A DNA stretch of 64,000 nucleotides from Pantoea sp. (GCF_028283705.1 NZ_JAPWKD010000012.1:1-64000); one strand, 5' to 3'. Positions 35,822-47,980 are shown, numbered from the stretch's first letter. Numbers and translations: made by a program. Notes: generated by a model not told the origin, from the sequence alone.

Positions 35822-37749
35822 CACTCGGTCTCCTTCATTTTGCGCCGGGCGGGTTTGCGTGATCGTTTTTTCTCACTCGCTGTGCCGCTCGCGGCAATGC
35901 CACGAAATGCCTGCAACGACGGCTGCTGACGCGCCTGACCAATCAAACCGATTAAGGTGCTGACCAGCGGCTGCATAAACTCATCGTAACGACAGGCTTT
36001 TTCACTGATGCGGGTAAGCGTCGATTCCCAGTGCGCCGTCATATCAGGCCGTGCCGCCATTTCGGGTAGCGCGTGAATCAATGCTCTGCCCGCTTCTGTG
36101 GAGTGAATATAACGGCCCTTCTTCACCAGGAATGTTCGCCGGAACAATAATTCAATAATTCCGGCGCGCGTCGCTTCCGTTCCTAAACCATCGGTCGCTC
36201 GCAGCACTTTCTTTAGATCTTTATCCTGAACAAAACGCGCGATACCGGTCATCGCGGAGAGTAAAGTCGCATCGGTGAAGGGACGCGGAGGCTGAGTCTG
36301 TTTCGCCAGTACCTCCCCGCGTTCGCACAACAGCTCATCCCCTTTGCTGACCACCGGCAACGGGGTGCCATCGTTCTCTTCATCTCGCTCTTTACTGCCC
36401 AGTAATGCCCGCCAGCCCGCTTCAGCCAGAAACCGGGCTTTCGCGACAAATTTGCCACCGGCAATGTCGAGATCGATCACGCACTTGCGGAACACCGCAT
36501 CAGGGCAGAACTGCATCAGATACTGGCGTGCGATCAGCCCATAAATATTGGCTTCGTTTTCGCTCAGGTTAACCTTGCTGGAGCGCGCGGTTGGAATGAT
36601 GGCGTGGTGCGCATCCACTTTTTTATCGTCCCAGCAACGATTGCGCTGATCGGCATTGAAATCCGCCGGGGGCGTCATATCCGGCTGGTGTGCCTGGATG
36701 GCGTTCAGTACCGCATGCCGACCCGCAAAATGCTCTTCGGGTAGATAACGACAATCCGAGCGCGGATAGGTAATCAGTTTGTGGGTTTCATACAGACGCT
36801 GGCAGCAATCCAGTACATTTTGCGCACTCAGGCCAAAGCGCCTTGCGGCTTCGATTTGCAGACTCGACAGTGAGAACGGCAACGGAGCGATTTCTGATTC
36901 CCGTTTATCATTATACCCGGTGACCAACGCGGGCTTGCCGTTGATGCGTTCCAGCACATGATCTGCCAGCGAACGGTTTAGTAAGCGACCTTCTTCATCC
37001 TGCCAGGGTTCACAGGCGTCACTTGGCACCCAGCTGGCGACAAAGCGCTCGTCTTTTGGCGTCACAATGTGCGCTTTGACTTCGAAATAGTCCTTTGGAA
37101 TAAAGTTTTTGATTTCTTCATCGCGGCGGACCACCAGGCCAAGCACCGGGGTTTGCACCCGACCAACCGAGAGTACGCCGTCATAGCCAGCGTTGCGTCC
37201 CAGCAGCGTCCAGGCACGGGTCATATTGATGCCATACAACCAATCCGCACGCGCACGCGCCAGCGCCGAGACGCACAGCGGAATAAACTCACGGTTTTCA
37301 CGTAAACGACCTACCGCACGCTCCACCGCCTGCGGATTGAGATCGTTAATTAAACAACGCTGTACCTTTTGACGTTTTTCCGGCGGCAGCTGGAGATAAT
37401 CGATCACCTCATCCACCAGCAACTGACCTTCACGGTCCGGGTCACCCGCGTGCACCACCTCGGTGGCCTGCGCCAGCAATCCTTCAATAACCTTCAGCTG
37501 TTTTGCCACCGATGGCCGTGGCTGGAGCCGCCACTTTTCGGGGATGATCGGCAGATCGGCAAGGTTCCAGCGGGCGTATCGACTGTCATAGCTGTCTGGC
37601 TGAGCCTGCTCCAGCAAATGCCCGACACACCAGGTCACCACCTGGTCATTGCCGCAGGCAATATACCCATCGCCGCGTCGGTGCGGTTTTGGCAACACGT
37701 CAGCGATGGCGCGTCCCAGACTGGGTTTTTCTGCAATAAACAAACGCAT
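35821..37749 (-). CDS. topB: DNA topoisomerase III
   Basis: TopB is a type IA topoisomerase that decatenates DNA and resolves recombination intermediates. The 642-residue protein (E. coli 653) has the N-terminal Toprim domain ([33 protein letters not shown]), the catalytic Tyr in [13 protein letters not shown], and a basic C-terminal tail ([14 protein letters not shown]). It is in a selD-topB-ynjH gene string on the minus strand. Confidence 0.96.
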   Translation of the reverse strand: MRLFIAEKPSLGRAIADVLPKPHRRGDGYIACGNDQVVTWCVGHLLEQAQPDSYDSRYARWNLADLPIIPEKWRLQPRPSVAKQLKVIEGLLAQATEVVHAGDPDREGQLLVDEVIDYLQLPPEKRQKVQRCLINDLNPQAVERAVGRLRENREFIPLCVSALARARADWLYGINMTRAWTLLGRNAGYDGVLSVGRVQTPVLGLVVRRDEEIKNFIPKDYFEVKAHIVTPKDERFVASWVPSDACEPWQDEEGRLLNRSLADHVLERINGKPALVTGYNDKRESEIAPLPFSLSSLQIEAARRFGLSAQNVLDCCQRLYETHKLITYPRSDCRYLPEEHFAGRHAVLNAIQAHQPDMTPPADFNADQRNRCWDDKKVDAHHAIIPTARSSKVNLSENEANIYGLIARQYLMQFCPDAVFRKCVIDLDIAGGKFVAKARFLAEAGWRALLGSKERDEENDGTPLPVVSKGDELLCERGEVLAKQTQPPRPFTDATLLSAMTGIARFVQDKDLKKVLRATDGLGTEATRAGIIELLFRRTFLVKKGRYIHSTEAGRALIHALPEMAARPDMTAHWESTLTRISEKACRYDEFMQPLVSTLIGLIGQARQQPSLQAFRGIAASGTASEKKRSRKPARRKMKETE

Positions 37750-37771
37750 GAATGGCGTCGTTCCTTAAACG

Positions 37772-38815
37772 TCAGTTAACTACGGTAATCAGCGGCAGAT
37801 GGGGTTCTGCCGCAAAAAGCTCGCCAATGGCGGTTGCAGTGACACCCGCCAGCATGGCACAACGCTGAAACTCCTCGATGGCCGAGGGTTGTACCGCCAC
37901 CAGCAGGCCGCCAGACGTTTGCGGATCACATAACAACGCGCGCGTCGCATCATCCATCGGCGACACATGTCGGCCATAGCTGGCAAAGTTGCGGCCCGTC
38001 CCACCGGGGACAGCACCGGCAGCGATATAGGCATCGACCCCGGACAGACGCGGCACCTGCGCGACAATCACCTCAGCACGCAAGCCCGATCCCTGACAGA
38101 TTTCACTCAGATGGCCCAGCAAGCCAAATCCGGTGACATCGGTCATGGCGGTGACCCCCGCCAGTTGCGCAAACTCTGCACCGGCTTTATTCAGCTGGCA
38201 CATCACTTCCGCCGCCAGCGTCTGATGCTCAGGACGCAGCAATCCTTTCTTTTCTGCCGTAGTCAGAATGCCAATGCCGAGCGGCTTGGTCAGGAACAGT
38301 TGACACCCGGCCTGCGCCGCGCTGTTTTTCTTCACGCGCGCCACATCGACGATACCGGTCACAGCAAGGCCGAAAATCGGTTCGGGGGCGTCAATGGAAT
38401 GGCCGCCCGCCAGCGCAATACCCGCCGCCTGACACGCCGCGCGACCGCCCTCCACCACCTGCTGCGCCACTTCCGGGCTGAGCACATTGACCGGCCAGCC
38501 CAGAATCGCGATAGCCATAATGGGTTTACCGCCCATGGCGTAGATGTCACTGATGGCGTTGGTCGCGGCAATACGGCCAAAGGTGTGGGGATCGTCAACG
38601 ATCGGCATAAAAAAGTCGGTGGTACTGACCACCGCGCTGCCGTTACCTAAATCGTAAACCGCAGCATCATCACGCGTTTCATTCCCCACCAGCAGATGGG
38701 GGTCATGGAAGGCGGTCAGTTCGCTATGCAGGATGGTTTCCAGCACCTGGGGTGATATTTTACAGCCACAGCCAGCACCATGGCTGTACTGGGTCAGGCG
38801 AAGAGGTTCACTCAT
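37772..38815 (-). CDS. selD: Selenide, water dikinase
   Basis: SelD makes selenophosphate from selenide and ATP, the selenium donor for selenocysteine and selenouridine. The 347 residues equal E. coli SelD. The catalytic Cys16 and Lys19 lie in HGAGCGCK, matching Cys17 and Lys20 of E. coli; here the residue is Cys, encoded TGC, not selenocysteine. ATP-binding segments [18 protein letters not shown] and [11 protein letters not shown] are present. A start six codons upstream is not supported. Confidence 0.96.
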   Translation of the reverse strand: MSEPLRLTQYSHGAGCGCKISPQVLETILHSELTAFHDPHLLVGNETRDDAAVYDLGNGSAVVSTTDFFMPIVDDPHTFGRIAATNAISDIYAMGGKPIMAIAILGWPVNVLSPEVAQQVVEGGRAACQAAGIALAGGHSIDAPEPIFGLAVTGIVDVARVKKNSAAQAGCQLFLTKPLGIGILTTAEKKGLLRPEHQTLAAEVMCQLNKAGAEFAQLAGVTAMTDVTGFGLLGHLSEICQGSGLRAEVIVAQVPRLSGVDAYIAAGAVPGGTGRNFASYGRHVSPMDDATRALLCDPQTSGGLLVAVQPSAIEEFQRCAMLAGVTATAIGELFAAEPHLPLITVVN

Positions 38816-38968
38816 GGCGGGTTCCTTATGCACTGGCAGATAGCGCTATGTTAGCCTGGCTGCCAGCATGTGGTAAGTGTTACGCGGTTACAGTTCGATC
38901 AATCGCACACGCGATGTGCAATCCCTGCAACGTCACTCAGCCTGCCGCACCAGCCCGCCATTTGTCTG

Positions 38969-39520
38969 TCAGAAATAACTGACAAATTCCGCCGTGTCGG
39001 GCGGGAGTACGGTGGTGCTGGATTTCAGCTGTGGCGTCCCCAGATAAAGGAAGCCGACGATCGCATCCTGCTCACGGCAACCAAAGGCTTCGCGTACCTG
39101 AGGATGGTCCGTCCAGGGTCCACTGCGCCAGATGCCATTGAAGCCCTGCGCGGCGGCGGCCATTTGCATCGCCATCACCGCACAACCAGCGGAAATCAGT
39201 TGTTCCCAGCGCGGCACCTTCGGGTGATCTTCGCATCGTGCCACCACGGTGATAATCATCGGTGCGCGGAACGGTGACGAACTGGCTTTCTCTATCGCCT
39301 TATCATCCATCGCGCTGGCACGGGCTGCCTGCTCCAGCAGCTGGCTCAGACGGTCGCGCCCTTCTTTCTCAACAATAATGAAACGCCACGGCTGTAATGT
39401 GCCGTGATCCGGTGCGCGCATACCCGCGCGCAGAATGTTCTCCAGCACCTCACCCGCCGGTGCAGGATCGGCCAGACGTGAAGCCGAGCGACGATTAACT
39501 AACAAATCAAGTGCATCCAT
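38969..39520 (-). CDS. ydjA: YdjA, FMN nitroreductase-family protein
   Basis: YdjA is a minimal flavin-dependent nitroreductase-fold enzyme with unsettled natural substrate. The 183 residues equal E. coli YdjA. Conserved segments are [13 protein letters not shown] (FMN phosphate contacts), [12 protein letters not shown] and [12 protein letters not shown] much longer frame upstream is an artefact; ATG 39520 has AGGGAGA in the right place. It precedes selD on the same strand and is divergent from sppA. Confidence 0.95.
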   Translation of the reverse strand: MDALDLLVNRRSASRLADPAPAGEVLENILRAGMRAPDHGTLQPWRFIIVEKEGRDRLSQLLEQAARASAMDDKAIEKASSSPFRAPMIITVVARCEDHPKVPRWEQLISAGCAVMAMQMAAAAQGFNGIWRSGPWTDHPQVREAFGCREQDAIVGFLYLGTPQLKSSTTVLPPDTAEFVSYF

Positions 39521-39689
39521 TATCTTCTCCCTTGTGTAAAAGCGTTGCCTAATCCTGGCATACGACGATCTTTTGTAACAGTCTGGCGCGATTTCCTGCT
39601 GACATTTAGCACGCTGCTCTTTAGGATGAGGGCGACATCGGGGCTGCCAGCGTGCTGGCTGTCTTCGGCTACGTGAATATGGAGAGTCT

Positions 39690-41555
39690 ATGCGCACACT
39701 GTGGCGAATTATTGCAGGCCTGTTCCGCTGGGGCTGGCGGGTGCTGAATTTTATCCGGGAATTTATCCTTAATTTATTTCTTATTGTTTTGATCCTTGCA
39801 GGTGTTGGGATCTGGTTGCAGGTGAGCGGTTCCGGCAGTAGCGAACCGGTGCAACAAGGTGCGCTGAAAGTAGACCTCACCGGTGTACTGGTGGACAAAC
39901 CTTCGGTCAGCAATCGTCTGAGCCGTATTGGCCGTCAATTGCTCGGCAGCAACAGCGACCGCTTGCAGGAAAATTCCCTGTTTGATGTCGTCGATGCCAT
40001 CCGTCAGGCAAAAGGTGACAAAAACATCACCGGGATTGTGCTCGACCTGCGTGATTTTGGCGGTGGCGATCAGCCTTCGCTGCAATATGTCGGGAAAGCG
40101 TTGCGCGAGTTCCGTGACAGCGGCAAACCGGTGTATGCCATTGGCGATAACTACAGCCAGGCGCAATATTATCTCGCCAGCTATGCCAACAAGATTTACC
40201 TGTCACCGCAAGGCACCGTGGATTTACATGGTTTCGCCACCAACGGGCTGTACTACAAAACGCTGCTGGATAAGCTGAAAGTTAATTCACATGTGTTCCG
40301 CGTTGGCACTTACAAATCGGCAGTGGAACCTTTCCTGCGTGACGATATGTCGCCGGAAGCACGCGATGCTGATAGCCGCTGGATTGGTCAGCTTTGGCAG
40401 AACTACCTGAACACCGTCTCGGCAAACCGTCAGATCACGCCGGAACAGCTGTTCCCTGGCGCCGCAGGCATCATCAGCGGATTACAGGCTGTGCAGGGCG
40501 ATACCGCTAAATATGCGTTGAACAGTAAGCTGGTGGATGCACTGGAGAGCCGTGCTGTTGCCGATCAGGAGATGATCAAGACTTTTGGCTGGGATAAGCA
40601 AAACAACGATTATCGCAACGTCAGCATTTACGATTACACCGTTAAACAACCGCCGACGCAGCAGGATGGCAATATCGCTGTGGTAATGGCAAGTGGTGCG
40701 ATCATGGACGGTGAAGAGACCGCCGGGAATGTCGGTGGTGACACCACAGCCGCGCAGATCCGCGATGCGCGTCTCGATCCGAAAATTAAGGCGATCATCC
40801 TGCGCGTGAACAGCCCTGGTGGCAGCGTCACCGCCTCAGAAGCGATCCGCGAAGAACTGGCGGCTGCCCATGCAGCGGGCAAGCCGGTAGTAGTATCGAT
40901 GGGTGGCATGGCGGCATCAGGCGGTTACTGGATCTCCACGCCAGCTGATTATATTGTGGCGAACCCCAGCACCCTGACCGGTTCCATCGGAATCTTTGGT
41001 GTGATTAATACCGTCGAAAACAGCCTGAGTACCATTGGCGTGCACACCGATGGCGTTGCCACTTCACCGCTGGCAGATGTCGCAACCACCAAAGCACTGC
41101 CACCTGAAGTGCAGCAGTTGATGCAGCTGACCATTGAAAACGGCTATCGTAACTTTGTTGGTTTGGTTGCCGCGTCGCGCCATAAAACGCCAGAGCAGAT
41201 CAATGATATTGCTCAGGGCCATGTCTGGACCGGTAGCGATGCCAAAGCCAATGGGCTGGTGGATGCCTTGGGTGACTTTGATGATGCCGTCAAAAAAGCC
41301 GCCGAGCTGGCAAAAATCACCACACCACAGTTGAGCTGGTATCAGGATGTTCCGGGCATGCTGGATCTGCTGCTGAATCAGATGAGTGCTTCGGCTAGCG
41401 CCATCATGCCACAGGCACTGAAAGTGTGGCTGCCGGCACCGATGCTGGATGTAATGAGCGCCATGAAGCAACAGCCTGGCCTGTTCGATAACCTCAACGA
41501 TCCGCAAAATCGTTACGCTTTCTGCCTCAACTGCGGCAACGTAAACCCTAAATAA
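39690..41555 (+). CDS. sppA: Protease IV, signal peptide peptidase
   Basis: SppA degrades cleaved signal peptides at the inner membrane as a tetramer. The 621-residue protein has one N-terminal membrane anchor (about 24-45) and two SppA repeats. The Ser-Lys dyad is divided between them: Lys209 in [10 protein letters not shown] and Ser410 in [10 protein letters not shown], as in E. coli SppA (Lys209, Ser409). A GGAGAG site precedes the ATG. It is divergent from ydjA. Confidence 0.97.
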   Translation: MRTLWRIIAGLFRWGWRVLNFIREFILNLFLIVLILAGVGIWLQVSGSGSSEPVQQGALKVDLTGVLVDKPSVSNRLSRIGRQLLGSNSDRLQENSLFDVVDAIRQAKGDKNITGIVLDLRDFGGGDQPSLQYVGKALREFRDSGKPVYAIGDNYSQAQYYLASYANKIYLSPQGTVDLHGFATNGLYYKTLLDKLKVNSHVFRVGTYKSAVEPFLRDDMSPEARDADSRWIGQLWQNYLNTVSANRQITPEQLFPGAAGIISGLQAVQGDTAKYALNSKLVDALESRAVADQEMIKTFGWDKQNNDYRNVSIYDYTVKQPPTQQDGNIAVVMASGAIMDGEETAGNVGGDTTAAQIRDARLDPKIKAIILRVNSPGGSVTASEAIREELAAAHAAGKPVVVSMGGMAASGGYWISTPADYIVANPSTLTGSIGIFGVINTVENSLSTIGVHTDGVATSPLADVATTKALPPEVQQLMQLTIENGYRNFVGLVAASRHKTPEQINDIAQGHVWTGSDAKANGLVDALGDFDDAVKKAAELAKITTPQLSWYQDVPGMLDLLLNQMSASASAIMPQALKVWLPAPMLDVMSAMKQQPGLFDNLNDPQNRYAFCLNCGNVNPK

Positions 41556-41583
41556 TTCGCGTCCCCTGGAGGGGCCTACTTTT

Positions 41584-41690
41584 GGTGCAGGAGGGCGGCA
41601 AGCGAGTGAATCCTCAGGAGCTTACTCAGGTAAGTGACTGGGGTGAATGAGCGCAGCCAACGCACCTGCAGCGTGAAGTATGACGGGTGT
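41584..41690 (+). repeat. Structured intergenic repeat between sppA and ansA
   Basis: The tract GGTGCAGGAGGGCGGCAAGC... to ...AAGTATGACGGGTGT resembles a dispersed intergenic element that I recall from Serratia, Yersinia and Erwinia genomes. Its 5' half folds as nested stems: CCTCAG(41612-41617)/CTGGGG(41638-41643) outside, CTTAC(41621-41625)/GTAAG(41630-41634) inside, with a symmetric GAG/TGA internal loop that can form tandem G-A pairs. The 3' half is GAGCGCAGCC...GACGGGT. Copy number cannot be tested inside one window. Confidence 0.6.
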
Positions 41691-41703
41691 GAGATAATCT
41701 TTA

Positions 41704-41731
41704 CAGTCCGGCCTCTGGCCGGGCTGCTTTT
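41704..41731 (+). terminator. Terminator-like hairpin upstream of ansA
   Basis: CAGTCCGGCC pairs with GGCCGGGCTG (one wobble) around TCT and is followed by CTTTTCC. It follows the intergenic repeat and may end sppA transcription. Confidence 0.65.
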
Positions 41732-41782
41732 CCCCGGTAATCCCCTTATACTGCGCGTTTTACGGCAAGTCTGAGTTCATTC

Positions 41783-42796
41783 ATGCAAAAGAAAAATATC
41801 TACGTCGCCTACACTGGCGGGACCATTGGTATGCAGCGTTCCGCCCAGGGCTACATTCCGGTGTCAGGTCACCTGCAACAGCAGCTGGCCAATATGCCTG
41901 AGTTCCACCGTCCGGAAATGCCAGATTTCACCATTCACGAATATCACCCGCTGATGGATTCCTCCGACATGACGCCTGAGGACTGGCAGGCTATCGCCAA
42001 TGATATCAAACAGAATTACGACCAGTACGACGGCTTTGTGATTCTGCATGGTACCGATACCATGGCATTCACCGCGTCGGCACTCTCCTTTATGCTGGAG
42101 AACCTTGCCAAGCCGGTGATCGTCACCGGATCACAGATCCCACTGGCAGAATTGCGCTCAGACGGCCAACAGAACCTGCTTAACTCGTTGTATGTGGCGG
42201 CTAACTATCCGATCAACGAAGTGACGCTATTCTTTAATAACACCCTGTTCCGGGGTAACCGCACCACCAAAGCGCACGCTGATGGCTTCAACGCGTTTGC
42301 CTCGCCAAACCTGCCACCGTTACTGGAAGCGGGTATTCATATTCGCCGCCTGAATACCCCACCGGCACCGCCAGGCAAGGGTGCACTGATTGTCCATCCG
42401 ATCACCCCACAACCGATTGGTGTGGTGACCATTTACCCGGGAATATCTGCGGAAGTGGTCCGTAATTTCCTACGCCAGCCGGTGAAAGCCCTGATTCTGC
42501 GCTCCTATGGCGTAGGCAATGCGCCGCAAAACGCGGAGTTCCTGGCCGAGCTGCAACAGGCGAGTGAGCGTGGCATTGTGGTGGTCAACCTGACGCAGTG
42601 CATGTCTGGCAAAGTGAATATGGGGGGATACGCCACCGGTAACGCGCTGGAGCATGCTGGCGTGATCAGCGGTTTTGATCTCACTGTTGAAGCAACATTA
42701 ACAAAACTTCACTTTTTACTGAGTCAAAACCTCACCAGCGGAGAAATTCGTGCCAGAATGCAGCAGAATTTACGTGGCGAACTGACAGAAGATTGA
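41783..42796 (+). CDS. ansA: Cytoplasmic L-asparaginase I
   Basis: AnsA hydrolyses asparagine to aspartate and ammonia in the cytoplasm. The 337-residue protein (E. coli 338) lacks a signal peptide and has both catalytic threonines in place: Thr14 in AYTGGTIGM and Thr90-Asp91 in HGTDTMAF. The KAHADGFNAFASPN segment carries the conserved Lys. pncA follows 16 bases later, as in E. coli, so the two form an operon. Confidence 0.97.
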   Translation: MQKKNIYVAYTGGTIGMQRSAQGYIPVSGHLQQQLANMPEFHRPEMPDFTIHEYHPLMDSSDMTPEDWQAIANDIKQNYDQYDGFVILHGTDTMAFTASALSFMLENLAKPVIVTGSQIPLAELRSDGQQNLLNSLYVAANYPINEVTLFFNNTLFRGNRTTKAHADGFNAFASPNLPPLLEAGIHIRRLNTPPAPPGKGALIVHPITPQPIGVVTIYPGISAEVVRNFLRQPVKALILRSYGVGNAPQNAEFLAELQQASERGIVVVNLTQCMSGKVNMGGYATGNALEHAGVISGFDLTVEATLTKLHFLLSQNLTSGEIRARMQQNLRGELTED

Positions 42797-42812
42797 TACG
42801 GAGCGAGATGTA

Positions 42813-43421
42813 ATGAAGCGGGCATTGATAATCATCGATATACAAAACGATTTTTGCCCCGGTGGCCCAATGGCAGTGCGTGAAGGTGACCTGACGGTCG
42901 CTGTTGCCAATCGCTACGCACGTGAATTTCGGGCCAGGGGCGAGTGCGTGGTGGCATTGCAGGACTGGCACCCGAAAAACCATGGCAGCTTTGCCTCTGT
43001 ATCCGGCGAGCCGGTGTATACCTTAGGGGAACTGAACGGACTCGCGCAGATCTGGTGGCCAGACCACGGCATTCAGGGTTCTGCAGGGGCCGATTTCCAT
43101 CCGGAGCTGGATCGTTCGCTGATTGATGCGGTGTTCCATAAAGGACAAGATGTGGATGTCGACAGCTACAGCGCCTTTTTCGACAACGGCCATCGCCGTA
43201 AAACCGAGCTGGACAGCTGGCTGCGCGAACGTGATATCAGCCATTTAGTGGTATTGGGGCTGGCAACCGATTACTGCGTCAAATACAGCGTACTGGATGC
43301 GCTGGAGCTGGGTTATCAGGTTGAAGTGGTGGAAGAAGGCTGCCGCGGTGTCAACCTCAACCCCGACGATAGCGCCATTGCCATCGAGCAGATGCGTAAT
43401 CAGGGTGCGGTAATTATCTGA
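42813..43421 (+). CDS. pncA: Nicotinamidase / pyrazinamidase
   Basis: PncA deamidates nicotinamide to nicotinate in NAD salvage. The 202-residue isochorismatase-fold protein has the catalytic triad Asp9 (LIIIDIQNDF), Lys110 (FHKGQDVDVDSYS) and Cys155 (ATDYCVKYS), and metal ligands Asp51-x-His53 and His85. It is the second gene of an ansA-pncA operon. The length is close to E. coli PncA. Confidence 0.96.
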   Translation: MKRALIIIDIQNDFCPGGPMAVREGDLTVAVANRYAREFRARGECVVALQDWHPKNHGSFASVSGEPVYTLGELNGLAQIWWPDHGIQGSAGADFHPELDRSLIDAVFHKGQDVDVDSYSAFFDNGHRRKTELDSWLRERDISHLVVLGLATDYCVKYSVLDALELGYQVEVVEEGCRGVNLNPDDSAIAIEQMRNQGAVII

Positions 43422-43426
43422 AAATC

Positions 43427-43448
43427 AGGGCTGGTGGTCGCCAGCCCT
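43427..43448. terminator. Convergent terminator between pncA and yeaC
   Basis: AGGGCTGG pairs with CCAGCCCT around TGGTCG, directly between the convergent stops. T-runs are poor, so efficiency is uncertain. Confidence 0.6.
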
Positions 43449-43455
43449 TCAGCAA

Positions 43456-43737
43456 TCAGTGCAGGTTGATACGGGTCACATCGGTTTCGATGCCGAACTC
43501 TTCTTTCAGCTCTTTCTTCGACTTCATCACCATCTCACCATCTTTGCCAATGGTCATATGCTGCGGTGCATCGTTGTGACGCGCCTGCCACAACATCACC
43601 AGTTGCAGGCAGTTTTCACGCTGCTCCGGGGTCAGCGCTACCCCATCTGGCCACTTCCCCGTCTCCACCGCGGTGGCAAGACGCTGGTAAACTTCTGGCG
43701 TCATCGCCGCCAGCATCGCTTCCAGTTCCTGTTTCAT
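43456..43737 (-). CDS. yeaC: YeaC, DUF1315 protein
   Basis: The 93-residue protein matches E. coli YeaC (90 aa) in its core: TPEVYQRLATAVETGKWPDGVALTPEQRENCLQLVMLWQARHN, followed by HMTIGKDGEMVMKSK. No function is known; it is soluble and mostly helical by composition. It starts 2 bases after the msrB stop, so it is very likely cotranslated with msrB. Confidence 0.92.
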   Translation of the reverse strand: MKQELEAMLAAMTPEVYQRLATAVETGKWPDGVALTPEQRENCLQLVMLWQARHNDAPQHMTIGKDGEMVMKSKKELKEEFGIETDVTRINLH

Positions 43738-43739
43738 GC

Positions 43740-44150
43740 TTACCCCTGCTGTTGCTTGCCCTGCTCATCAGTGAAGCTGAGCGAAGCGGAGTTGACGCAA
43801 TAGCGTTCACCGGTCGGCTGTGGTCCATCCGGGAACACATGCCCCAGATGCGCATCACAGTTTCCGCAGCGGATTTCGACGCGGTGCATGCCGTGGCTAT
43901 CATCTTCGAGGTAACGAATCGCGTCATCGCTGACGGGCTGGTAGAAGCTTGGCCAGCCACAGCCAGAATCATATTTGCTCTCGGAAAGGAACAGCGGCGC
44001 GTTACACACCAGGCAGTGGTAGATGCCCTCCTGCTTATTATGCAAAAGGGCGCCGGTAAAAGGAGGTTCCGTTCCGCGATGCTGGGTTACATAGCGCTGC
44101 ATTTCGGACAGCTGCGCGATTTTTTCCGCAGGTGCGGTGTCTTTAGCCAT
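43740..44150 (-). CDS. msrB: Peptide methionine (R)-S-oxide reductase
   Basis: MsrB reduces methionine-R-sulfoxide in oxidised proteins. The 136-residue protein has two zinc CxxC pairs (Cys46/Cys49 and Cys95/Cys98) and the catalytic Cys118 in RYCVNSASL. The GCGWPSFY motif is the substrate pocket. The start at 44150 ([10 protein letters not shown]) is chosen over one seven codons upstream, which has no ribosome site. It is divergent from gapA and leads yeaC, as in E. coli. Confidence 0.96.
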   Translation of the reverse strand: MAKDTAPAEKIAQLSEMQRYVTQHRGTEPPFTGALLHNKQEGIYHCLVCNAPLFLSESKYDSGCGWPSFYQPVSDDAIRYLEDDSHGMHRVEIRCGNCDAHLGHVFPDGPQPTGERYCVNSASLSFTDEQGKQQQG

Positions 44151-45488
<1,338 letters not shown>

Positions 45489-45510
45489 GATAACCAGTGA
45501 AATGGACAAG

Positions 45511-45536
45511 GGGCGACTTAGGTCGCCCTTTTTTTT
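45511..45536 (+). terminator. gapA terminator
   Basis: GGGCGAC pairs with GTCGCCC around TTAG and is followed by eight T residues, 22 bases after the gapA stop. yeaD begins 25 bases later, so read-through could supply it. Confidence 0.9.
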
Positions 45537-45561
45537 GGCTAGCTAAAGAGAAGGTCTTTGT

Positions 45562-46437
45562 ATGCAAGAGTCGCTTTTTTCGCTACCCGTGGTGGCACAG
45601 ATCACGCCATATCTGTCACAACGTCAGATTGGTGATTTGCCCGTCATCGTCGTCAACCATCCCCGCGTCCGCGCAGCCATTACTTTGCAGGGTGCTCATT
45701 TGCTTGCCTGGCAACCGAGCGGCCAGCAGCCGGTGTTATGGCTGAGTGACAAAACACCGTTTGCTGCCGGTAAAGCTATTCGCGGCGGCGTACCGATTTG
45801 CTGGCCATGGTTTGGTCCGGCGGGTGAACCAGCACACGGCTTTGCCCGTAACCTGCCCTGGACGTTGTCAGCCCATGATGAGAATGAAGAAGGCGTCATT
45901 CTGACCTTCGCGCTGGAAAGCAACGCACAAACCAAAAAGCTCTGGCCACACGATTTCACCCTGTTTGCCCGCTTTCGTATCGAATCCCATTGCGAGATCG
46001 AACTGGAAGCACATGGTGATTTTTCAGCCACCGCAGCGCTCCACAGCTATTTCCAGATAGCCGATATCGCCCAAACCGAGGTGAGCGGCCTGGGCAACGC
46101 GTTTATCGACAAAGTGGACAGCAGCGCGTCCGGCGAATCAAATGGCCGCCAGACTTACCCTGGCCGAATTGATCGCGTATTTACCGCGCCGGATGATTGC
46201 AGCGTGATCCATGATAAAGGTGGCAACCGGCTTATCGAGGTTTACCATCATTATCAAAGTGACGTTGTCACCTGGAACCCAGGACCCGAATTGTCATGCA
46301 GCATGGCTGATATGGCTAATGACGGTTATAAAACCATGGTATGCGTGGAAACCGCGCGCATTAATCAGCCGTTAGTGAGCGCTGGTGAATCCCCTGCCCG
46401 CCTCGCCACCACCTTCCGGTTGCGCAGTAAAGCCTGA
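45562..46437 (+). CDS. yeaD: YeaD, D-hexose-6-phosphate mutarotase
   Basis: YeaD is a galactose-mutarotase-fold protein of the glucose-6-phosphate 1-epimerase family, which speeds anomer exchange of hexose phosphates. The 291-residue protein (E. coli 294) has GGVPICWPWFGP, the catalytic His in ALHSYFQI and the Glu of VCVETARI. It follows gapA on the same strand, as in E. coli, consistent with a role in sugar phosphate metabolism. Confidence 0.94.
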   Translation: MQESLFSLPVVAQITPYLSQRQIGDLPVIVVNHPRVRAAITLQGAHLLAWQPSGQQPVLWLSDKTPFAAGKAIRGGVPICWPWFGPAGEPAHGFARNLPWTLSAHDENEEGVILTFALESNAQTKKLWPHDFTLFARFRIESHCEIELEAHGDFSATAALHSYFQIADIAQTEVSGLGNAFIDKVDSSASGESNGRQTYPGRIDRVFTAPDDCSVIHDKGGNRLIEVYHHYQSDVVTWNPGPELSCSMADMANDGYKTMVCVETARINQPLVSAGESPARLATTFRLRSKA

Positions 46438-46459
46438 TACAAGCGGCGCTGATGCGCCG

Positions 46460-47308
46460 CTAAACCACATCCAGCGGCAGCTTATCCTGCGGCGGTGGAA
46501 AAGCCTGGTTCAGCAACGCCAGTTCTTCCCCGCTTAACACCACGTCAAGCGCTGCCACATTTTCCCGCACATGAGCCACACTGCTGGCTTTCGGAATGGC
46601 GATCACCCCGTCTTTACGAATCACCCATGCCAGCAGTAATTGCGCTACGCTAATGCCCTGCTGTTGTGCAACCTGTTGCACGCGCGCATCACTGAACAGT
46701 GACTGCCGCAGCCGCCCCGCCTGGGCTAACGGGCAGTAAGCCATAATCGGGACATCACGCTGCTGACATTCCGGCAGCAAATCATATTCAATACCCCGCG
46801 AGGCAAGATGGTAGAGCACCTGATTGGTCAGACAGGCGCTACCGCCGTCTTCTCCCCACAGCTCCTGCATATCGTCAGTATCGAAATTCGATACTCCCCA
46901 GTGCCGGATTTTCCCCTGCTGCTGCAGGGTTTCCATCGCGAGGATGGTCTCTTCCAGAGGGATGTTGCCACGCCAGTGCAACAAATAAAGGTCGAGATAA
47001 TCAGTCTGCAAACGGCGCAGACTGCGCTCACAGGCATCAATAGCATCGACTGCACCGGCGTTCCACGGATAGACCTTTGACACCAGCCAGGCCTGATCGC
47101 GTCGTCCTTTTAATGCCTCACCCACGACAATTTCCGCCCCACCCTCAGCATACATCTCAGCGGTGTCAATCAATCGAAGTCCGCAGTCCAGCCCGGCCTG
47201 GATCGCTGCTACTTCCTGCTGGTGTGTCGCCGGGTTTTCCCCCATATACCAGGTCCCCTGGCCGATCGCCGGCAACAGTGATTCCCCCTGAAACTGAATT
47301 GTTCTGGT
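46460..47308 (-). CDS. yeaE: YeaE, aldo/keto reductase
   Basis: YeaE is a NADPH-dependent aldo/keto reductase reported to reduce methylglyoxal in E. coli. The 282-residue TIM-barrel protein has the catalytic set Asp-Tyr (DTAEMYAEGG), Lys (SKVYPWNA) and His (LLHWRG), plus the NADPH site IPKASS. The start is GTG at 47308 with GGAGG just 4 bases upstream; a 35-codon N-terminal extension in frame has no homology. It is convergent with yeaD. Confidence 0.93.
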   Translation of the reverse strand, partial: TRTIQFQGESLLPAIGQGTWYMGENPATHQQEVAAIQAGLDCGLRLIDTAEMYAEGGAEIVVGEALKGRRDQAWLVSKVYPWNAGAVDAIDACERSLRRLQTDYLDLYLLHWRGNIPLEETILAMETLQQQGKIRHWGVSNFDTDDMQELWGEDGGSACLTNQVLYHLASRGIEYDLLPECQQRDVPIMAYCPLAQAGRLRQSLFSDARVQQVAQQQGISVAQLLLAWVIRKDGVIAIPKASSVAHVRENVAALDVVLSGEELALLNQAFPPPQDKLPLDVV

Positions 47309-47365
47309 CACAAAACCTCCAAATGCACCATAAATGAGCCCACAGATAGTGCAATGCAGAAAAAG

Positions 47366-47382
47366 AGCACCATTGCGGTGCG
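47366..47382 (+). promoter_or_regulatory. NtrC-like site upstream of yeaG
   Basis: AGCACCATTGCGGTGCG has the perfect inverted repeat GCACC-N5-GGTGC and differs from the inner NtrC consensus GCACCA-N3-TGGTGC at one base. It is about 630 bp upstream of the sigma-54 motif of yeaG and 65 bp from the yeaE start. NtrC can act at a distance, but this is long, so yeaE could also be the target. Confidence 0.5.
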
Positions 47383-47980
47383 CGGATTCAAAACCAACAA
47401 AAAATAGCGCCATGCAGCGTGGTCTGACACTGCGGCTGTCAGGTTACAGAAGGTGTTCCCGCGTACGAAACACACATTGCTGATATGAACCAGGAGCAAC
47501 GTTTACCCTGTCATCATCACCCAGCAGCACCGGCTAAAAACGGTCCTGCCCATCACGATAAGATGATTCGTCATAAATAACAAAGGCACCATGAGATAAG
47601 GGAACTGCACAGGTGCTGCAAGCCGCAAAATATCAGGATCCCGGCACAGTAAGCACTTTAAGTTTGAAATGGTTCACAATTTATTCGGTCTATTAATATA
47701 ACAATCACACACAGAGTCTAACCAAATTCTGCCAATGGTTTAACTTTTAATGAGGGTGCTTCTCAATCGCAGCAGAATTGTCTCAAATCGACGATACCGG
47801 CCCGAAATGAGGGCCTGACTTTCCAAAGCTTATGAGACTTTGTTATTGATATATCGCTAAATAAGGAGAAAAGACGGAGGAAATTTCTTAAATGCCTTCT
47901 ACAGTTAAAAGTAAGACGAGACTTTTTGTACGAGCAGAGTAACCATAAGAATTGTGTATCCCGATAAAAAAACGTCAGGT

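Noticed and set aside
38770..38775. Possible selenocysteine codon in selD
   Set aside because: The catalytic position is TGC (Cys16), not TGA, so no SECIS element is needed.
38969..39913. 314-codon frame containing ydjA
   Set aside because: The first 131 codons overlap the sppA start on the other strand and lack homology; ATG 39520 with AGGGAGA is the real start.
47892..47942. 16-codon leader peptide frame before yeaG
   Set aside because: The GGAGG is too far from the ATG (about 12 bases) and the frame lies upstream of the sigma-54 start, so it would not be in the yeaG mRNA.
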